DNA from: Sclerodactyla briareus
Taxonomy: Eukaryota; Echinodermata; Holothuroidea; Dendrochirotida; Sclerodactylidae
Assembly: GCA_026419785.1 (NCBI GenBank)
Contig: JAODTK010000554.1
Location: 62,001 to 126,000, forward strand
Reading direction: 5' to 3'
DNA: 64,000 nucleotides
A model generated the notes under the pieces. It did no database searches, was not told the DNA's origin, and worked only from the letters and a program-made list of their open reading frames with translations. Of this stretch, positions 11,851 to 24,800 are shown one piece after another. Position numbers and translations under genes: made by a program. Numbering within the stretch: position 1 is the stretch's first letter; each line of letters begins with the position of its first letter.

Positions 11851-14300
11851 CCAGCGCTGCTCTGCAAGAAGAGAAAACAAAACACTTGGGTCGAATTTTC
11901 TAGTCACTCACAACACTGCTTGGTATTCAGTGAAACATACACCAATGTTTCTCGTGGAATAGTCAGATAGTGGGCTGATACTCCTGTAGGTCGAGCTTCT
12001 GCACCATTGGTGCTTTCGTTTGGCCATAGGCTGTTGTGTTTCTAACCGCAATGCACGAATTCCACACTCGTGAGCCCCAAAGGGGAAAATCTTTCGAAGG
12101 TGTAACTATTTTACTTAAATATTTGAGTATGATTTCGGTCTTTAAGGGTCTCCGTTCATTTGCAGGAATACTTTCGATATGGCCACAATGTAGAGCTGTT
12201 CTTTGTTAGAACTATATTACAAGTTTTAAGAATGAAATAGTTCAGTTTTACACTTATATATCAGTGTACGATGTATCGATATCGTTTGTACTGGCCGGTT
12301 TTCCATAGTGACGGCATGCACCGGTGTATACTACCATACGATGAAGCCTCTCCAAATTAACGAGACAGTTAACAAGAAATTGAGAAACATAATATGAAAT
12401 TTCGATGGGGGTATCTAAAACAGACAAAATAGTTCTGTACACATTTGACGAACTGACTAAAATAAAAAAGGCACTCACAAAGTTACACGCAATCCATGCA
12501 TTTCTGGCTCATTACTGCCCGAATGCCGCCTTTTTTGCCATGAAGTTCGGTCGGATTCGGTGGGAGGGTGGGGAGTCGATTTGTGAATGGTTTTGCGACG
12601 TTTCCTCTCCGGCTATGTTCTGTAAGAACTTAATAATTTGACAATGCAATTGGTTTCCCCAATTTTCAGCATACTCCTTTAACCAAGGCCGTTTATTCAC
12701 CTTGTGTAAGTAACGAATATGGCAATAGGCTATTATGTGAAAAGTCTTCTCACTGTGCCAGCCAACGCGAAACTGTGGCAATTGGGGGGTCATACAAGCC
12801 GTCAATTAGAAGAATCTTCGCGAAGGGAGAAGTGACCAAAACCACATTCTCCCCTTTCTGATAGTGCAAATGGAATTCTTTTACTCCTTACTCAATCGAT
12901 AAAACGTCACACTTGCTGCTACACCTTATCTGATTCGGCGGGCCATTCACCCATTAAAGCAGGAAACTATTCGAATATAGGTCTCAAAACGCCACGGGGC
13001 GTGTGAAGTTATCACAAATTGCTATGGAAGTTGACCACTTAGTGTTAAGCGAGCAAACCCTTGTGAAATACAACTTCTAGTAATTTGAGGTCCATTTGGA
13101 TAATTGGTCAGTATTTGCCGCAAAATAAAGGGAAGCTGACAGTCAATATTTCGATGAACACGGAGAGCACTTTTCTGGCGTGTCATGGGACTGCTTGTGT
13201 TAGGTAACCAAAACACGTCTAACATCGTCTGCCAATGTGAACGGATTCTATCAGCAATGTCCCCTTTGTGTAGGTACTATAACATATAGGGCAAGGCCTC
13301 AGTCAATGGCGTTGACACAACATGTGAGGCCTTAGTGTGTGAAATAGTGAGATCACATTAGCCCTTCAATATTTTGTCCTATCACGAAAACACACTTGAG
13401 CCTCGATGAGTACGCAAAACGTTTTTATTCATGGTTCTGAATGATAGGAGGAACCGCAGGTACACCCTTCCGTTATAAGTTAAAACACTATATGACAGTA
13501 CCGTATAGGCTAGTAATGTTTCACCTGAACAAGGTTCTAGAAGCGACCTAACAATTACTTAGTCGTGTGTGGTGTGTGCGTGTGTGACAGTGTGGTGTGT
13601 GTGCACAACAAAAGTATCTATCAGTTGTTTATTTAACCCATTTTATAGGCTCGTTAGTAAGAATTACTACCGGCGGGTGGCATGGGTGATGTGGTTCATA
13701 TATAGTTACTGCTGCATAGCGGGTATTAACATTTGGGTCGGATTTTTCACAGCGTAAACTATGCTAATTGCAGTCCACTACCTATAATGCAACTATATGC
13801 GGGAATCCGAGGTTTGTCAGAATTGTAGCGAATTTAATGAAGTGCCCAAGAATTTCACCCATAATTCCTAGACACTGTACAGTTCAATCACATATGTCTA
13901 ATTGGCTTATTGGTTGGCAACACTTTGAAAGTCGATATCCCCCCAAATACTGATTGCATGGGGACTGCTCACTGCTGTTTTTAAAAAAGTTCAATATGTC
14001 TGATTTACATAATTGATCGAATGTATAAAGTCGGTTGGATTCCCATGAAGCTCAATGGATTAGGTCTTGACCTGAAGTATTTAAAATTAGAGATAAATAA
14101 TGTGTCTAATTTCATAGTTTTCATTTACATGTTTATGTACTTAATAGGAATGGTCAAACAGTCATTCACATCCAAACGCGTTTCAAAGGTAGCACTAGCA
14201 GAGTCCCGGCTTTACGATCAAGGTTGGTTGAGAACAAATCATAACTGACCTCAATTGAACAACCACCTGATAAACAGTCGAGAACTAGTTGGATGTGAAT
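11851..14300. other. Non-coding, nothing recognised
   Basis: No gene or named repeat. A short GT-rich tract lies at about 13566-13605. Confidence 0.5.
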
Positions 14301-14309
14301 ATTATCTCT

Positions 14310-14555
14310 TACGTTTCTCCCACTCATCTTTCGCACTTACAAGCACTTATCTCTCCTTTCCTCAATCGCACACTGTTGAACTTACAGATTCGTCACGCAC
14401 TTACTCAGTCAGTCACTTATTCACTACACAACTATTACTCACCACTCATGCATTATTCATTTAGTCACTCACATACTTCAATTACTCTTGCACTCGCTAA
14501 GTCACTTATTCACAGATCAGTCACTCACCTTCCCACGCGTCACTCCTTCATTTCC
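14310..14555. repeat. Degenerate TCAC/ACTC microsatellite
   Basis: Words such as CACTCA, TCACTTATTCAC and AGTCACTCAC recur throughout, the decayed complement of a GAGT repeat like the one at 52284-52409. The 127-residue open frame across it is compositional. Confidence 0.5.
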
Positions 14556-14776
14556 AACCTATGGTACAGGACTGAGGGCAGCCACCGTGAAGAATACGCA
14601 AGTAATTGGCACCAACCAACCCAGGGCTGCAGTGACGCGTCATGCGAGCGGATATTCTTAGTAATAGGTTGAACTATAGAAAAAATGACGGGGCAAATGT
14701 GTTCCAATATTTGACAACCGCGAATGTGGTAATTGGGAACGAATTATTTTCCTATTTCACATGCCAGTCTAAAGAA

Positions 14777-14832
14777 ATAATAATAATCACTAATAATAAT
14801 CAATCATAATACTATAATAATAATAATAATTT
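14777..14832. repeat. AAT trinucleotide microsatellite
   Basis: An interrupted (AAT)n tract. Confidence 0.85.
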
Positions 14833-14839
14833 TCGAAAA

Positions 14840-15985
14840 CTGCTAACATCACATAGGACATGTTCAAGTAGAAGCTGAAGAGCACGTCAAACTAGACAAA
14901 CTCACTGGGCCCGACTAATATAGGGTAAGATCTGCAAGCCTGGGAAGACTGGCATAAAAACACCTGCAGAGATGTAATTGACAGATTTGAAGCCTAATCT
15001 AACGTGACTTAATCGCGGGAGAACAGTTCTCATCCAGGTAGACGCAAAGAAGGGGAACAAGAGCCTTGCACTAACGGCCTAAACACAGGCCTACGACTAC
15101 GTGCTCCCAGGCAAACTGGATGACGACCCATCTAGAAGAACACCGGACTGACTGCGCAAAACAGTAGAGGGCAAGACCTGGTTGTCGAGGAACGAAGGCG
15201 CAACTTTGACATGCGTCGGTCGACACCTTAACATGCGGAGGTCCTTTTTTGGAAAAACCGGCAGGAATCGAGAGCATGTGCGGATTATTTGAAGTCGATG
15301 CTCTCTTACCCCTCCTGTTTTGCATGTGTAGCCCTCAATCCCCTGGGTTATATGCCCAGGCAGGTCAAGCAATGCTACACGGTGCGCACTGCCCAGAATA
15401 TCAACCATCTCCTCTACATGGGCGACTTCTACATACGCTAAATATGAAAGTGTCCTTACAGTACGAATCGGATCTTCATCGACAATATCTGCGTGAAGTT
15501 CGGCCTCGATAGTTGTGCAAGACAAACCATCCACCATCAAAATATCATAATGACCATAAGGCTCGAGTTGGAAATGGGAAAAAATAGAGATGGCGACCCC
15601 AGTGAGGGATACAAATATTTCAGTATCCTGCAAAACATGCAAAAAAGGGCAAGCGGATAGCAGCATCCACCTACGCTCTAAAAAATGATTGGGTTAAAAT
15701 ACCCCATGGGCAAGGTATTTTACCCAGCCTGGGTAAACATTTACTCAAAATAGGTAAAAAACCCAGACTGGGCTAAAACAACTTACCCAGGTGGTATTTG
15801 TACCCAACAATTTTTTAGAGTGTACACAAAGCGAGTGAGACAAGTCTTGAAGTCTAAGCTCAATGCCCGAAACAAAATTCAAACAGTGAATACTTATAGC
15901 CCCTACCCTTGGTCACGAATACAGCGGGTATAATGAGCTTAAATTCAGGCAACATGATCAAAGTCATTAGCCTACAAGGTTATAG
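14840..15985 (+). mobile_element. Dead R2-like non-LTR retrotransposon fragment
   Basis: The + strand encodes RT blocks found in the metazoan elements usually labelled R2-type: GLFEVDALLPLLFCM (15282-15326, normally GIFQGDSLSPLLFC), INHLLYMGDF (15400-15429, normally INHLLYMDDL), KFGLDSCAR (15496-15522), then GYKYFSIL near 15608, and TKRVRQVLKSKLNARNK (about 15826-15876). Stops and frameshifts separate the blocks. The first Asp of the catalytic YMDD is Gly. The piece between 15674 and 15822 is a separate small transposon inserted between GYKYF and TKRVR. The 189-residue minus-strand open frame over 15097-15666 is antisense to this element. Confidence 0.7.
15674..15822. mobile_element. 149-base MITE with terminal inverted repeats and TA duplication
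   Basis: The left end CGCTCTAAAAAATGATTGGG and the reverse complement of the right end CACTCTAAAAAATTGTTGGG match at 17 of 20 positions. TA flanks both sides (15672-15673 and 15823-15824), as expected for a Tc1/mariner-type target site. The interior repeats TACCC and CCCAG words. It splits an R2-like element whose coding resumes directly after it, so the boundaries are well supported. It is non-autonomous, with no transposase. Confidence 0.85.
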
Positions 15986-17448
15986 TGTTATAGTAGTTAC
16001 AACAAAAGAGTGTTCGGGGTAAGGCCTCATTTATTACGGTAGTGCTAATCTATTTCCGGGATTGACTCCAGTGAAGGTTTCACTTCTTTACCATTGAATG
16101 AGAAGTGAACAGGAAGTGCATGTTATATTAGCCAGTTTGCCACATCGGACAATGACGAAATTAGGATATCACTTCAGAGTGGTTTGCATGGAGTGGAAGC
16201 ACCCCGCTGCTTCAACAACGATCTCCAAAACTCTTAGAACTCCCATAGCTCAAAGGTGCTCATTTGGTGTTATCGATGTTCTACGAGTGGATTATGGGTG
16301 CTTCAAAACAGGGGGTACCGTTTACGCCGCTCTTGGTATGAGTTTTTTACCCCTCGTTTTTGTGTCATCGGCATGTAGGGTCTTAAGTGGTCCATCATGA
16401 TTCACGAGCTCCTCGGTCCTTGTCCTTTGTCAGCCTATTCGATTGTGATTTAGCCTGTTTGTCAATGAGGTTCGCTAAGAGCAAGGCAACCCCTTTTTGA
16501 TACACCCGGGTTCATGACCTTCCACATATCTATCAGAAATAATCTTGACAGGCTGGTTTCTCATGCAATCCCTAATTACCACCGTCCTATTACGATTGGC
16601 GCATTCACCTGTTTATTATTCGTATGTATGTATGTATGTATGTATGTATGTATGTATGTATGTATGTATGTATGTATGTATGTATGTATGTATGTATGTA
16701 TGTATGTATATGTAGTTAGTTGTGCTATTGATTTGCCCTATTTTATTATTTTTCACAGAATAGTGTCCTCCTGCCAGCTAACACCTAAAACACTAGTTGA
16801 ATATCGCCATACACCACGTTCCAATATCCAAACAAGAGACCGCCGCCTCACCCCCTCCCCCTCCTATTCCACCTTCCCAACCAAGATCAACACAAGTCAC
16901 CTACGGTTCTGTGGCAAGACGTAAATTTAGTATTAATTAATAGTAACATGACGAGTTATGCTTTGGTCACCTTGACAATACTCATATTCGACTAACAGAT
17001 GCACAGTACTTGGAGGGGGGGGGGGGGGTACGTTATGAGTCTGGAAATGGGACGAAGCAAAAGAAGGCAATACATGCAGAGAACGATTTTGGACATTTCT
17101 ACGTTGTTTCACGTTCAGACCTTAGATCCCCAATTGTTTCGAATTTCTGTAGTATGAAAATGTCAGTTACATTACTTTAACCTTATCTCACATACTCTAT
17201 CAAGCACCCTATACCACAACAGTGAAAAACGCGCGAGACCAGTACTTTGGCAAAACGCCCTCAATTTTCCCAGCGACAACTCGGATCTTGGGCTCATCCG
17301 TCGGACGGGCTCTGGAGGATTCATTTTGAGGACGATGTAAATGCCTTGCCATACACACATTTGACACAGCTCGACTGTCAATTGCTGGTAGTTGACTGAA
17401 TATAATCAGTCAAGTAGCGGCACTGCATCGAACCATTCTCGCGCCAGT
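15986..17448. other. Non-coding with a TATG microsatellite
   Basis: (TATG)n at 16621-16709 and a G run at about 17018-17028. No gene recognised. Confidence 0.55.
16621..16709. repeat. TATG tetranucleotide microsatellite
   Basis: About 22 near-perfect copies. The MYVC repeats read across it are not a protein. Confidence 0.97.
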
Positions 17449-17816
17449 CAGTGGCGTACCCACGGATGGGGGGGGGGGGAGGGGGGTTAGACCCTCCATG
17501 ACCCAAGTATCAACAAATTTTCAACAACAAAATTTTTTTTTTAGGCAGTTCAGTAGTGGTTCTGCAGCTGTCATTTAGCAAATATTGCAGCAACATGTGT
17601 AGGGGCCCATAATAAACTTTGCCAATAGGGAGGGTAAGGCCAAATATGAGGGCGCACTTCCCTTGGGTTCCGGCCTCAACCCCTTCCCCCTCCCCCAAGA
17701 CAAATCTCTTGGTACGCGCCCGCTCTGCCCTACATGTCGTCAACATCTGATACACAACACACTTGCCATGTGACCATAGTGCCTATTTAGCAAGCTTTTT
17801 TTAGACCACGCCACTG
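17449..17816. mobile_element. Small inverted-repeat element beginning CAGTGGCGT
   Basis: CAGTGGCGTACC at 17449 and ACGCCACTG at 17808-17816 form inverted ends around 368 bases that start with a long G run (17469-17479). The same end word occurs inverted near 31582-31590 (GGTTACGCCACCGAC). A clean target-site duplication is not visible. Probably a non-autonomous DNA transposon; the superfamily is uncertain. Confidence 0.5.
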
Positions 17817-18299
17817 GCATACCGTGTATGTTGAATTGTTGATAAGAATTTTCACCTTATTATCCTTTCAGAAAAATATCTCGGACCCCGGACGAAAGCA
17901 TTTCCTTGACCAGAAAGAGTACACCCCAATCTTACCTAACAAGCCAACTAGCTAGGATTTCGGTAAGGTTCCAAATTGTCACATCAGTTACAATATAATC
18001 TAGTCCTTATTATCTCAAAACCGACTCAAATTGTTCATAATATTTTATGGTTTTCAAAGCATCGTTCCACTAGTCTCTAAATATGCACGCCGTCCTTGTG
18101 CAATTGGGCCCTACACATCTATAATCTAAATACCTCCCTGGCTGCTTTGGTGGTGTGTGAAGAGGCCCTAAGCATCCTACCACATTACACTGTAACGGAT
18201 TTTCCATTTTCCCTAAACCTAAGCCGCTCAATTTTACCAGAATAACCATTTTCAGTAAATCACGAACCACGCCGCCTCCACCGGAGTCATGGGTCGTTA
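17817..18299. other. Non-coding, nothing recognised
   Basis: No gene or repeat I can name. Confidence 0.5.
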
Positions 18300-18972
18300 A
18301 ATATCACTAATGCTTTCAGCTCCAATCGTTTACAACCCGCACCGATTGTGGCACCGTTTTGGCCACCAACGCACGTGTTTTGAGTGACGTTTACTAACTG
18401 GCATAGACAGGACAGGTGTATCTTTACCGACAACGCTGATTGGATTTCGCGCCGTCTATCTTGACGAACTAGCCAATCAGAGAAGCAGAAGTAAAGACCT
18501 CACAAATTGCTGTATAACTTCATGGGTGTAAAACTTGGTACTAGTCCTCTACTATCGGTGAGCGACCAGGCGTTACGGCCACACAGGCAGCAGGCGTTTT
18601 TTAGGTCACTCGAATTTGTACTTCGTAACGATTACGGCGCGCCCGAACAACTTTTGGATTCACTGAAAAGTTTCGGCTCAGATCGCTGCCAGTATTATTA
18701 CACTCGATTCTATGGGGAATGCAACGAACCGAGACGATTTTTGGAACCGAAGAATAATGTGAAGGAGATATGATCGTTTTCTGTCACTGATTGCAATTTT
18801 GGAATTACTCCGGAGCAGTTTCAGCCAATGTGGCCATTTTTATTTCATTAACCTGGATTCATTCTTTTAATCACAGCCCACAACTACGAGTGGACTGTTT
18901 CAGTAAAGGCCCTTCCGACTTTGTTTGTGATATTTTTGGCAATTGAGCACTTTCGCCGGATTTTCTCCCAAA
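18300..18972 (+). promoter_or_regulatory. Probable Emx promoter and 5' UTR
   Basis: The stretch directly upstream of exon 1 is free of recognisable repeats. It carries two CCAAT boxes in opposite orientation about 30 bases apart (ATTGG at 18439-18443, CCAAT at 18473-18477), a common arrangement in TATA-poor promoters. A convincing TATA box or initiator is not visible, so the transcription start cannot be placed. An 83-codon ATG-started frame (18522-18773) lies within it and may be a chance frame or an upstream ORF. Confidence 0.4.
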
Positions 18973-19662
18973 ATGCAGACAAAAACACCTCCTCGTAATT
19001 CCCCAGCCCCCACCGGACTGAACCAAACAAACCGTTCTCGAAGGCTTCAAAGTTCAGTATCGAATCGTTGGTCTCAAAGGACGACTCCAAGACCTCTCAG
19101 GACATTCATCCCGCTCTCGCCGACTCGCCCTCTTCCCTCAATTCCTCGCCGAGTCCCTCAAAGTCTTCAACCCCAGAGATCGCCCATCAACAACGCTCGT
19201 CGGATTTTTCCCCTGGGCAGTCCCCGCTACTCCCATGGCAGCCTCACAATCACCTCTCCGGGAACAAAAGAAGTTCATCTCCGACGTCAGAGCCCCTCAC
19301 AATGGGGTCGGGTGCCTTCCATTCCTTGAAGCGACATCGCCCAGACCGGCCCTTTGTCCCCCATCCACAGAGTCTTTCGGCGTCGCGATTGGGATCCATG
19401 CCCGTCCCCGTGACGGGACTGTCGCCCCACACTCTCAGCCCACACAGCCACCAGGCGCTCCTGACGGACTCCACCATTTACATGGTGCCAACATGCCGGC
19501 ATTCCTCGCGCTCCAGTCAGCGGGAGTACCGCCGGGTTCCGCTGCGAGCGTCATCGGCTCACTCCCCTAGCCCAGGGCTCATCGGCAGGGAACCATTTGG
19601 GTCCCTTTACCCCTGGCTATTAGCTCGGAATAGAATGCTAGCTGCCGGCCATAGATTCCCGG
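18973..19662 (+). CDS. Emx: Emx exon 1 (N-terminal region to HRFPG)
   Basis: The frame using codons at 19053 onward reads FSIESLVSKDD, the eh1-like N-terminal motif of Emx/ems (FTIESLVAKD in vertebrates), which in the family is thought to recruit Groucho-type corepressors. A long Ser/Pro/His-rich low-complexity linker follows, then FGSLYPWLLARNR and GHRFPG (about 19596-19661), equivalent to the vertebrate FYPWL...GHRFQG block. The exon ends at 19662 on a consensus donor (G|GTAAGC), phase 1. Start: that frame has a TAA at 18996-18998 and no ATG before the motif. The ATG at 18973 (A at -3) is one frame off, so one base is probably missing between them, for instance in the C runs at 19000-19013. 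An upstream exon spliced at the AG before 19007 is the alternative. Between 19470 and 19565 another frame looks equally protein-like, so a second pair of small errors is possible. Confidence 0.88.
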
Positions 19663-21767
19663 GTAAGCACTATTTTCTGTTTATATCAATAGTCAAATGA
19701 CTTCATTTTCATTTTAATAACGTTTATGAAACGAATATATGTTTTCATACCTTGGAAATATCCGTTGATCACGATCAATAACATCCTTTATATGATTTGA
19801 GATGAAAAAACTTTTGCCATTACCCTGAACTGTAGGAGAGAAACCCTCATTCACCTCCTAATTTTGACTGATCTCTCTTAGAATAACACTAATTTTCTGT
19901 TTTTTAAGTTTAAAGAAATCAGCCATGATTGATCGTAACATATTTCATTCTTCCTCTTTTGTATTCAAGGTGATCATACTGGTTATATTTATTTTCTCTC
20001 AATAACATAACTAATGTCCGACTCTTACTAGCTGCTAGTATGACAGGCCCAGAATGTGCTACCAGACATTTCCTTTGATTTCTGGTAGTATGGTGAATTT
20101 ATCGTTTTAGGTTTCTATGAATCTTTTGGATAATGTTTCTAACTTTCAGAAGTGAACAAATGAATAATTTCCGAACAGGCATTAAGTAGAACGATTTAGG
20201 GATTTCTTATCAGCCTAAGTCACCCCTAAAAATGAGAGAAAATGTGCATATGAAAATGATAATTGCTTGAAAAATAATCATCCTTGCTGTGTCGCAGTGT
20301 GGAACAGTGTCAACTTTCAAAGTAGCTCCAGAAATTCGGTAAATCTCCAATGAGTGCTAGGCCATTTTTTAAATTCAGAGTCAGCCTAGATGTATGAGTT
20401 TTGACAAGTCGAGCGGCATATGATTTTCAGGATAAAATATATCCATTGTCATATCGTTTGCATTTTATTGATAGAAAAGGGAGATTTGGTCAAGACTTGG
20501 CCTGTTAATTGGCTAGTCGGTGAACCAGCCGACTACAATGAGAAAAGTTCTCAAACTCTCGATACCTGTACATGTGATCACTTCCGAGACAGATCGGCCT
20601 ATACGAGCCACATTCGCATCGACAAATGATTTCAAAGTAAAAGGTGATGATTCGCTTGCCCTAAGAACAATACGAAAGGGATAAGGGTCGAGTTGAACAA
20701 AATGGAATGTATTTATACATCACACATTAATTGGTATTATCTGATATAGGCCTACATGTATACTGACAAACTGATAATGTGGGAACAGCGTATGATATAT
20801 GCACGTGTGTTCATGTGTGTGGGCAGGGGAGAGGGGGTGGGTCGGGATGGTGCGGGGGGTGGACCATTTTGGACGGCTTGGGTGTATAGCGCTGTGCATA
20901 ATTTTAATCGGGGTCGATAGGGTTTTGGCAGTTATTTAGTTGTTGTAAATTGTTCTGGTGAATGAATAATCTTGCGAGCAGCGAATATCCATTGAGGTAT
21001 ATCCAGGTTGATCTGGAATACCCTCCCTCAGCTTGATCTTCTCAAACGTCAAGGCATTAACAGTAGGTACATTCCCCTGGTAGGTACAATCAACCTGAAA
21101 TAGGCAAAGGCTCACTGAGTTCGGGAAAAAATGCATTTCTATTTTATGATGTCGCGTCCCCGTCACGAGATGCCGACAGTATAGTTTCAAGTTTCAAGTT
21201 TATTTACCACTCTGTAGATAATAATTACAGCAGAATGACTACAGTACAGTATTAATAATACTAAATTACAGTCTGGAGAGATAAAGATTAAATTATATTG
21301 TGATTACACCCGAAAAACATTTGTTCATACAAATGATCTATAATGAACGATGTCCATTCAGTTCGGAAAATGGTTGGTTGAGGAATGTTGACGCATTGAA
21401 ATGTTGAAGGGGTCCTTCATTACCAGTACGTTCTTCTGGTGGGAGGAGAACGATAAATTTCGACAATTCCACTTCCATTCTTGCGTCGCGAATCGCATCT
21501 CAAAGTTATCGACCAGGTTATAAATCTCAAAATTAACAATGTGTGCGGTGTTAATTGAAAGCCTACACGCGGTTCATATTGCAACCACGGGTTCCGGTAG
21601 AGTATAGGATTCTAGTACAAGACCCGTACAATAATCTGACAAATATTGCACCAAGGCCTGACACGCATGTTTTAATCTACGATTCCAGAGATGCGGTGTA
21701 CGGTATGAATAAATGTGACAATCATGATTTTGCGAGAGAGGTTGATATTTTGAAATAATTGACGGTA

Positions 21768-21769
21768 TG

Positions 21770-21818
<49 letters not shown>

Positions 21819-21819
21819 G
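21768..21819. repeat. TAA trinucleotide microsatellite
   Basis: (TAA)n inside Emx intron 1. Confidence 0.95.
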
Positions 21820-24800
21820 AGGGACATGAATATCTGCCAATTACTGGATGAGGACGTTAACATTGCATAGTGTTCGTTCCAATTTACTTGAATGATATTT
21901 CACCGCTACAGAACTTGTCTCTATACCCTGCAAACCCAATTGCCGATGATTTTAGACTTGTCATATTTTGTTGTATGCGCGTGAATCTGATAATCGTGGG
22001 GTCATACCGCAGCCCACATCCTTAACCTATGGAATCCTAACCTAAAACAATGCCGGTTGTAACATTTGAAATATTCTCTCACTGAGTTCAGAAGCGGATC
22101 TATGTGGGCGCAACAGGCGCGCGCCTCTTCCCCAATTGGCAGTCATGAAAAAAGGCGCACGGAAATGAGAATATCGTCCACATGCATATACACCATGTTG
22201 CAGCTCAGTCCTCATGCAAGAGGAGAACTTTTTTTTCAATGGGGTGAGTTCCCCCTCCCCCCGGCGATCAGTCATGCATCGCGCCCTCTATAAAAAAAAG
22301 GTCCGGATACGTCTCCGACTGAGTTTGAGTGACATTCGTCAAGAGAACATTTTGGGGGTACTTGGTCTGCTGGAAATCACAGTAATGTTCACATATCTAC
22401 TGTAATTTTGAACTTTGAGACCGGGGGCCGGGGCTGAACATGACAAACCAGGTGCTGAGTTTTCATCTTGGTGGTGAACTAACAATCGAAATTCAAACTG
22501 GGTGCAACGCTCAGTATAAATGCCCTGACGAAAGTTAGTACATATGGTTCAATGGCAGGCATATATACACCCATCTGGTTCAATTATACTTGCCAGATTA
22601 CCAATGATATAGTTCGACCGCAATTGAGCGGCGAGGTCGTATACAATTGCGCTCGTTATTTACTTACTTTGAAGAACTTGCGGAACGAAGACAATGATTT
22701 TTTCAAATATGGTTAATTATTACCAATATCAGACAAAACCAAAGAGAAAAGTGGGACTAGAATAAAGAATGAACTGTTGTTTCTGTTATTATCACAACCC
22801 TAACTGCAGACTGTGTATCTCTAGCGCACCCATCATGGAAACTTTGATTGGCGCGCTATTTTGTGGAATGAAACCGGGCCCCTTCCTACGGAACTACGGT
22901 ATCAATATTTTGTATGTGGTGTTCAACAATTTATGCATGCAAAGTCATGTGACCGTACCGATGGGTTTACGGTACCAAAATTGAATTGTGACAATCAAAA
23001 TTACGCAGCGGGTTCGCGGGTTCGAGTAATCACTTAATAAGAAACTTCATATACCTATTTGGGATTATTTATTATCTGGAGGCATAACGTCGATTGAACA
23101 GCTGACCCACAAACGTTTAGGGGTGAAACGATATTCTTCTGGCTCTATCTTGGAATGGATGCGCGCACCGTGAAGCATCACACTATATTAGGAAACTAAA
23201 AATAAATTTGTCAGTCGGAACAAATCGTGCCATGTGAAAATGCCTACTCCAACGAGTTATTTCATGACTGGCATTTAATGTGAGAATTTGTTAATTAACG
23301 TCATTCAATGACGACATCACACAATGAACGCAACTAGAAAAAAAATCACTCATCGACAACATGTAAATTAACTTTTTAATGTTGATCAACAGGACACGAA
23401 TTAGTTTTTTTTTTACATGCGCAGAAGCAAAGCTCATTGAAACAAAGCTGCATAGGCTTTTCTGTTGACATAAATGTTGACCCAACTCTTCAACATTGAG
23501 CATTGATACCGGTAAGTATCTATATTAGTCATTCGTGACACGAACCAATTGTTACTTTCTTGATGGAACGAATTAGGGAAAGGAAGGAGTAAATGTTGGA
23601 GAAAGAAAACAGAATGTGGCACCTGTTCAAGCATGCACGTGCAACAGTATAATGGTCGAATAACGTTGTTGTTGTAGGAATATTATGAACTACGACTATT
23701 CGTCCAGGCAATGCTACACAGAGAGTATTCCCTGGTCAATACCACGAAACGATCGAGATGTTATTAGCTGGTTAGCTAACAAGCTAAGTAAGTTACTTGT
23801 TCACCCTTGTTCAATTAGTGACAGGTGAATCACATGCTTTGGCTTTTACTGTTCTTCCTCATCAACTCATCAATAGCTAGCAGATATCTCCGACGGGTGA
23901 TTGGGCGATAATAGCCACGGCTGAATGGACAACAACGTACAACCGCGCATAGAAAAACTGATTGTCGTACGTAACACTGCAATTGTTCCGATGATAACAT
24001 CAACGACATGAAGGCTATACTGCGGACCCACTTATCCTTACCCATTACTTCCCTCCGGCAATATAGAACTCCGTACGAGCGAGAAATACAAATAAAACAA
24101 CAAAACCATCGCTTTACTTAATCTTTATGAACTATGAGGCAGTACTCTGCAATCCCTCACAATTGAACAATTTTCATTGATGATATGTAGTGTCATGTAG
24201 TGAACTGCATGTGTCCTGGCTGAACTGGGCTAACAGCCTAACATTAACATTATTGATGGATTTTTTTCCCCCTAATAATGGGAATTGCCTCGAAGCCCCC
24301 GACGCAACCGTTTGCGTGGCATTACAGCAAAAGTAACTTCAATGTGCATCGGAAATGATTTTGCATTAGCATACCATACTCTCTTCAATCATAATAGTTG
24401 AAAAACATTCTAATAGGCTGTACTCTGGTTTCAGACCTTTGCTGTATTAAATTAAGAGCCTATGGGGCGAATTTTCCTTTGCAACATCTGGCGAATAATG
24501 GACCGGTCCATTTGCAGGAATAATCGTCCCACAGTGTATCCGAACGAATTTTACATGACTTATCATGAGACTGATTATGTCCCGATGCCAAACAATATCG
24601 ATTGCGGGATTGGATAACCAGTGAACAGAACGTCGACTCAAATTTGACGACGTCATTCACGGATATTGCGAGGTGACCCCCCCCCCCCCCCCATCTTTAA
24701 ATGAGCATAGTCGTTTTTGGTGCCCGTCGGTTAATATGGATTTATAACAATCAAAGAATAGGTGTTTACCCCCGATTCGTGCTCCGTAATGTATGGAGTT

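Noticed and set aside
15097..15666. 189-residue open frame on the minus strand
   Set aside because: It is antisense to R2-like RT motifs on the + strand, which explain the sequence better.
16514..16924. 136-residue frame with MYVC repeats
   Set aside because: It is translation of a TATG microsatellite.
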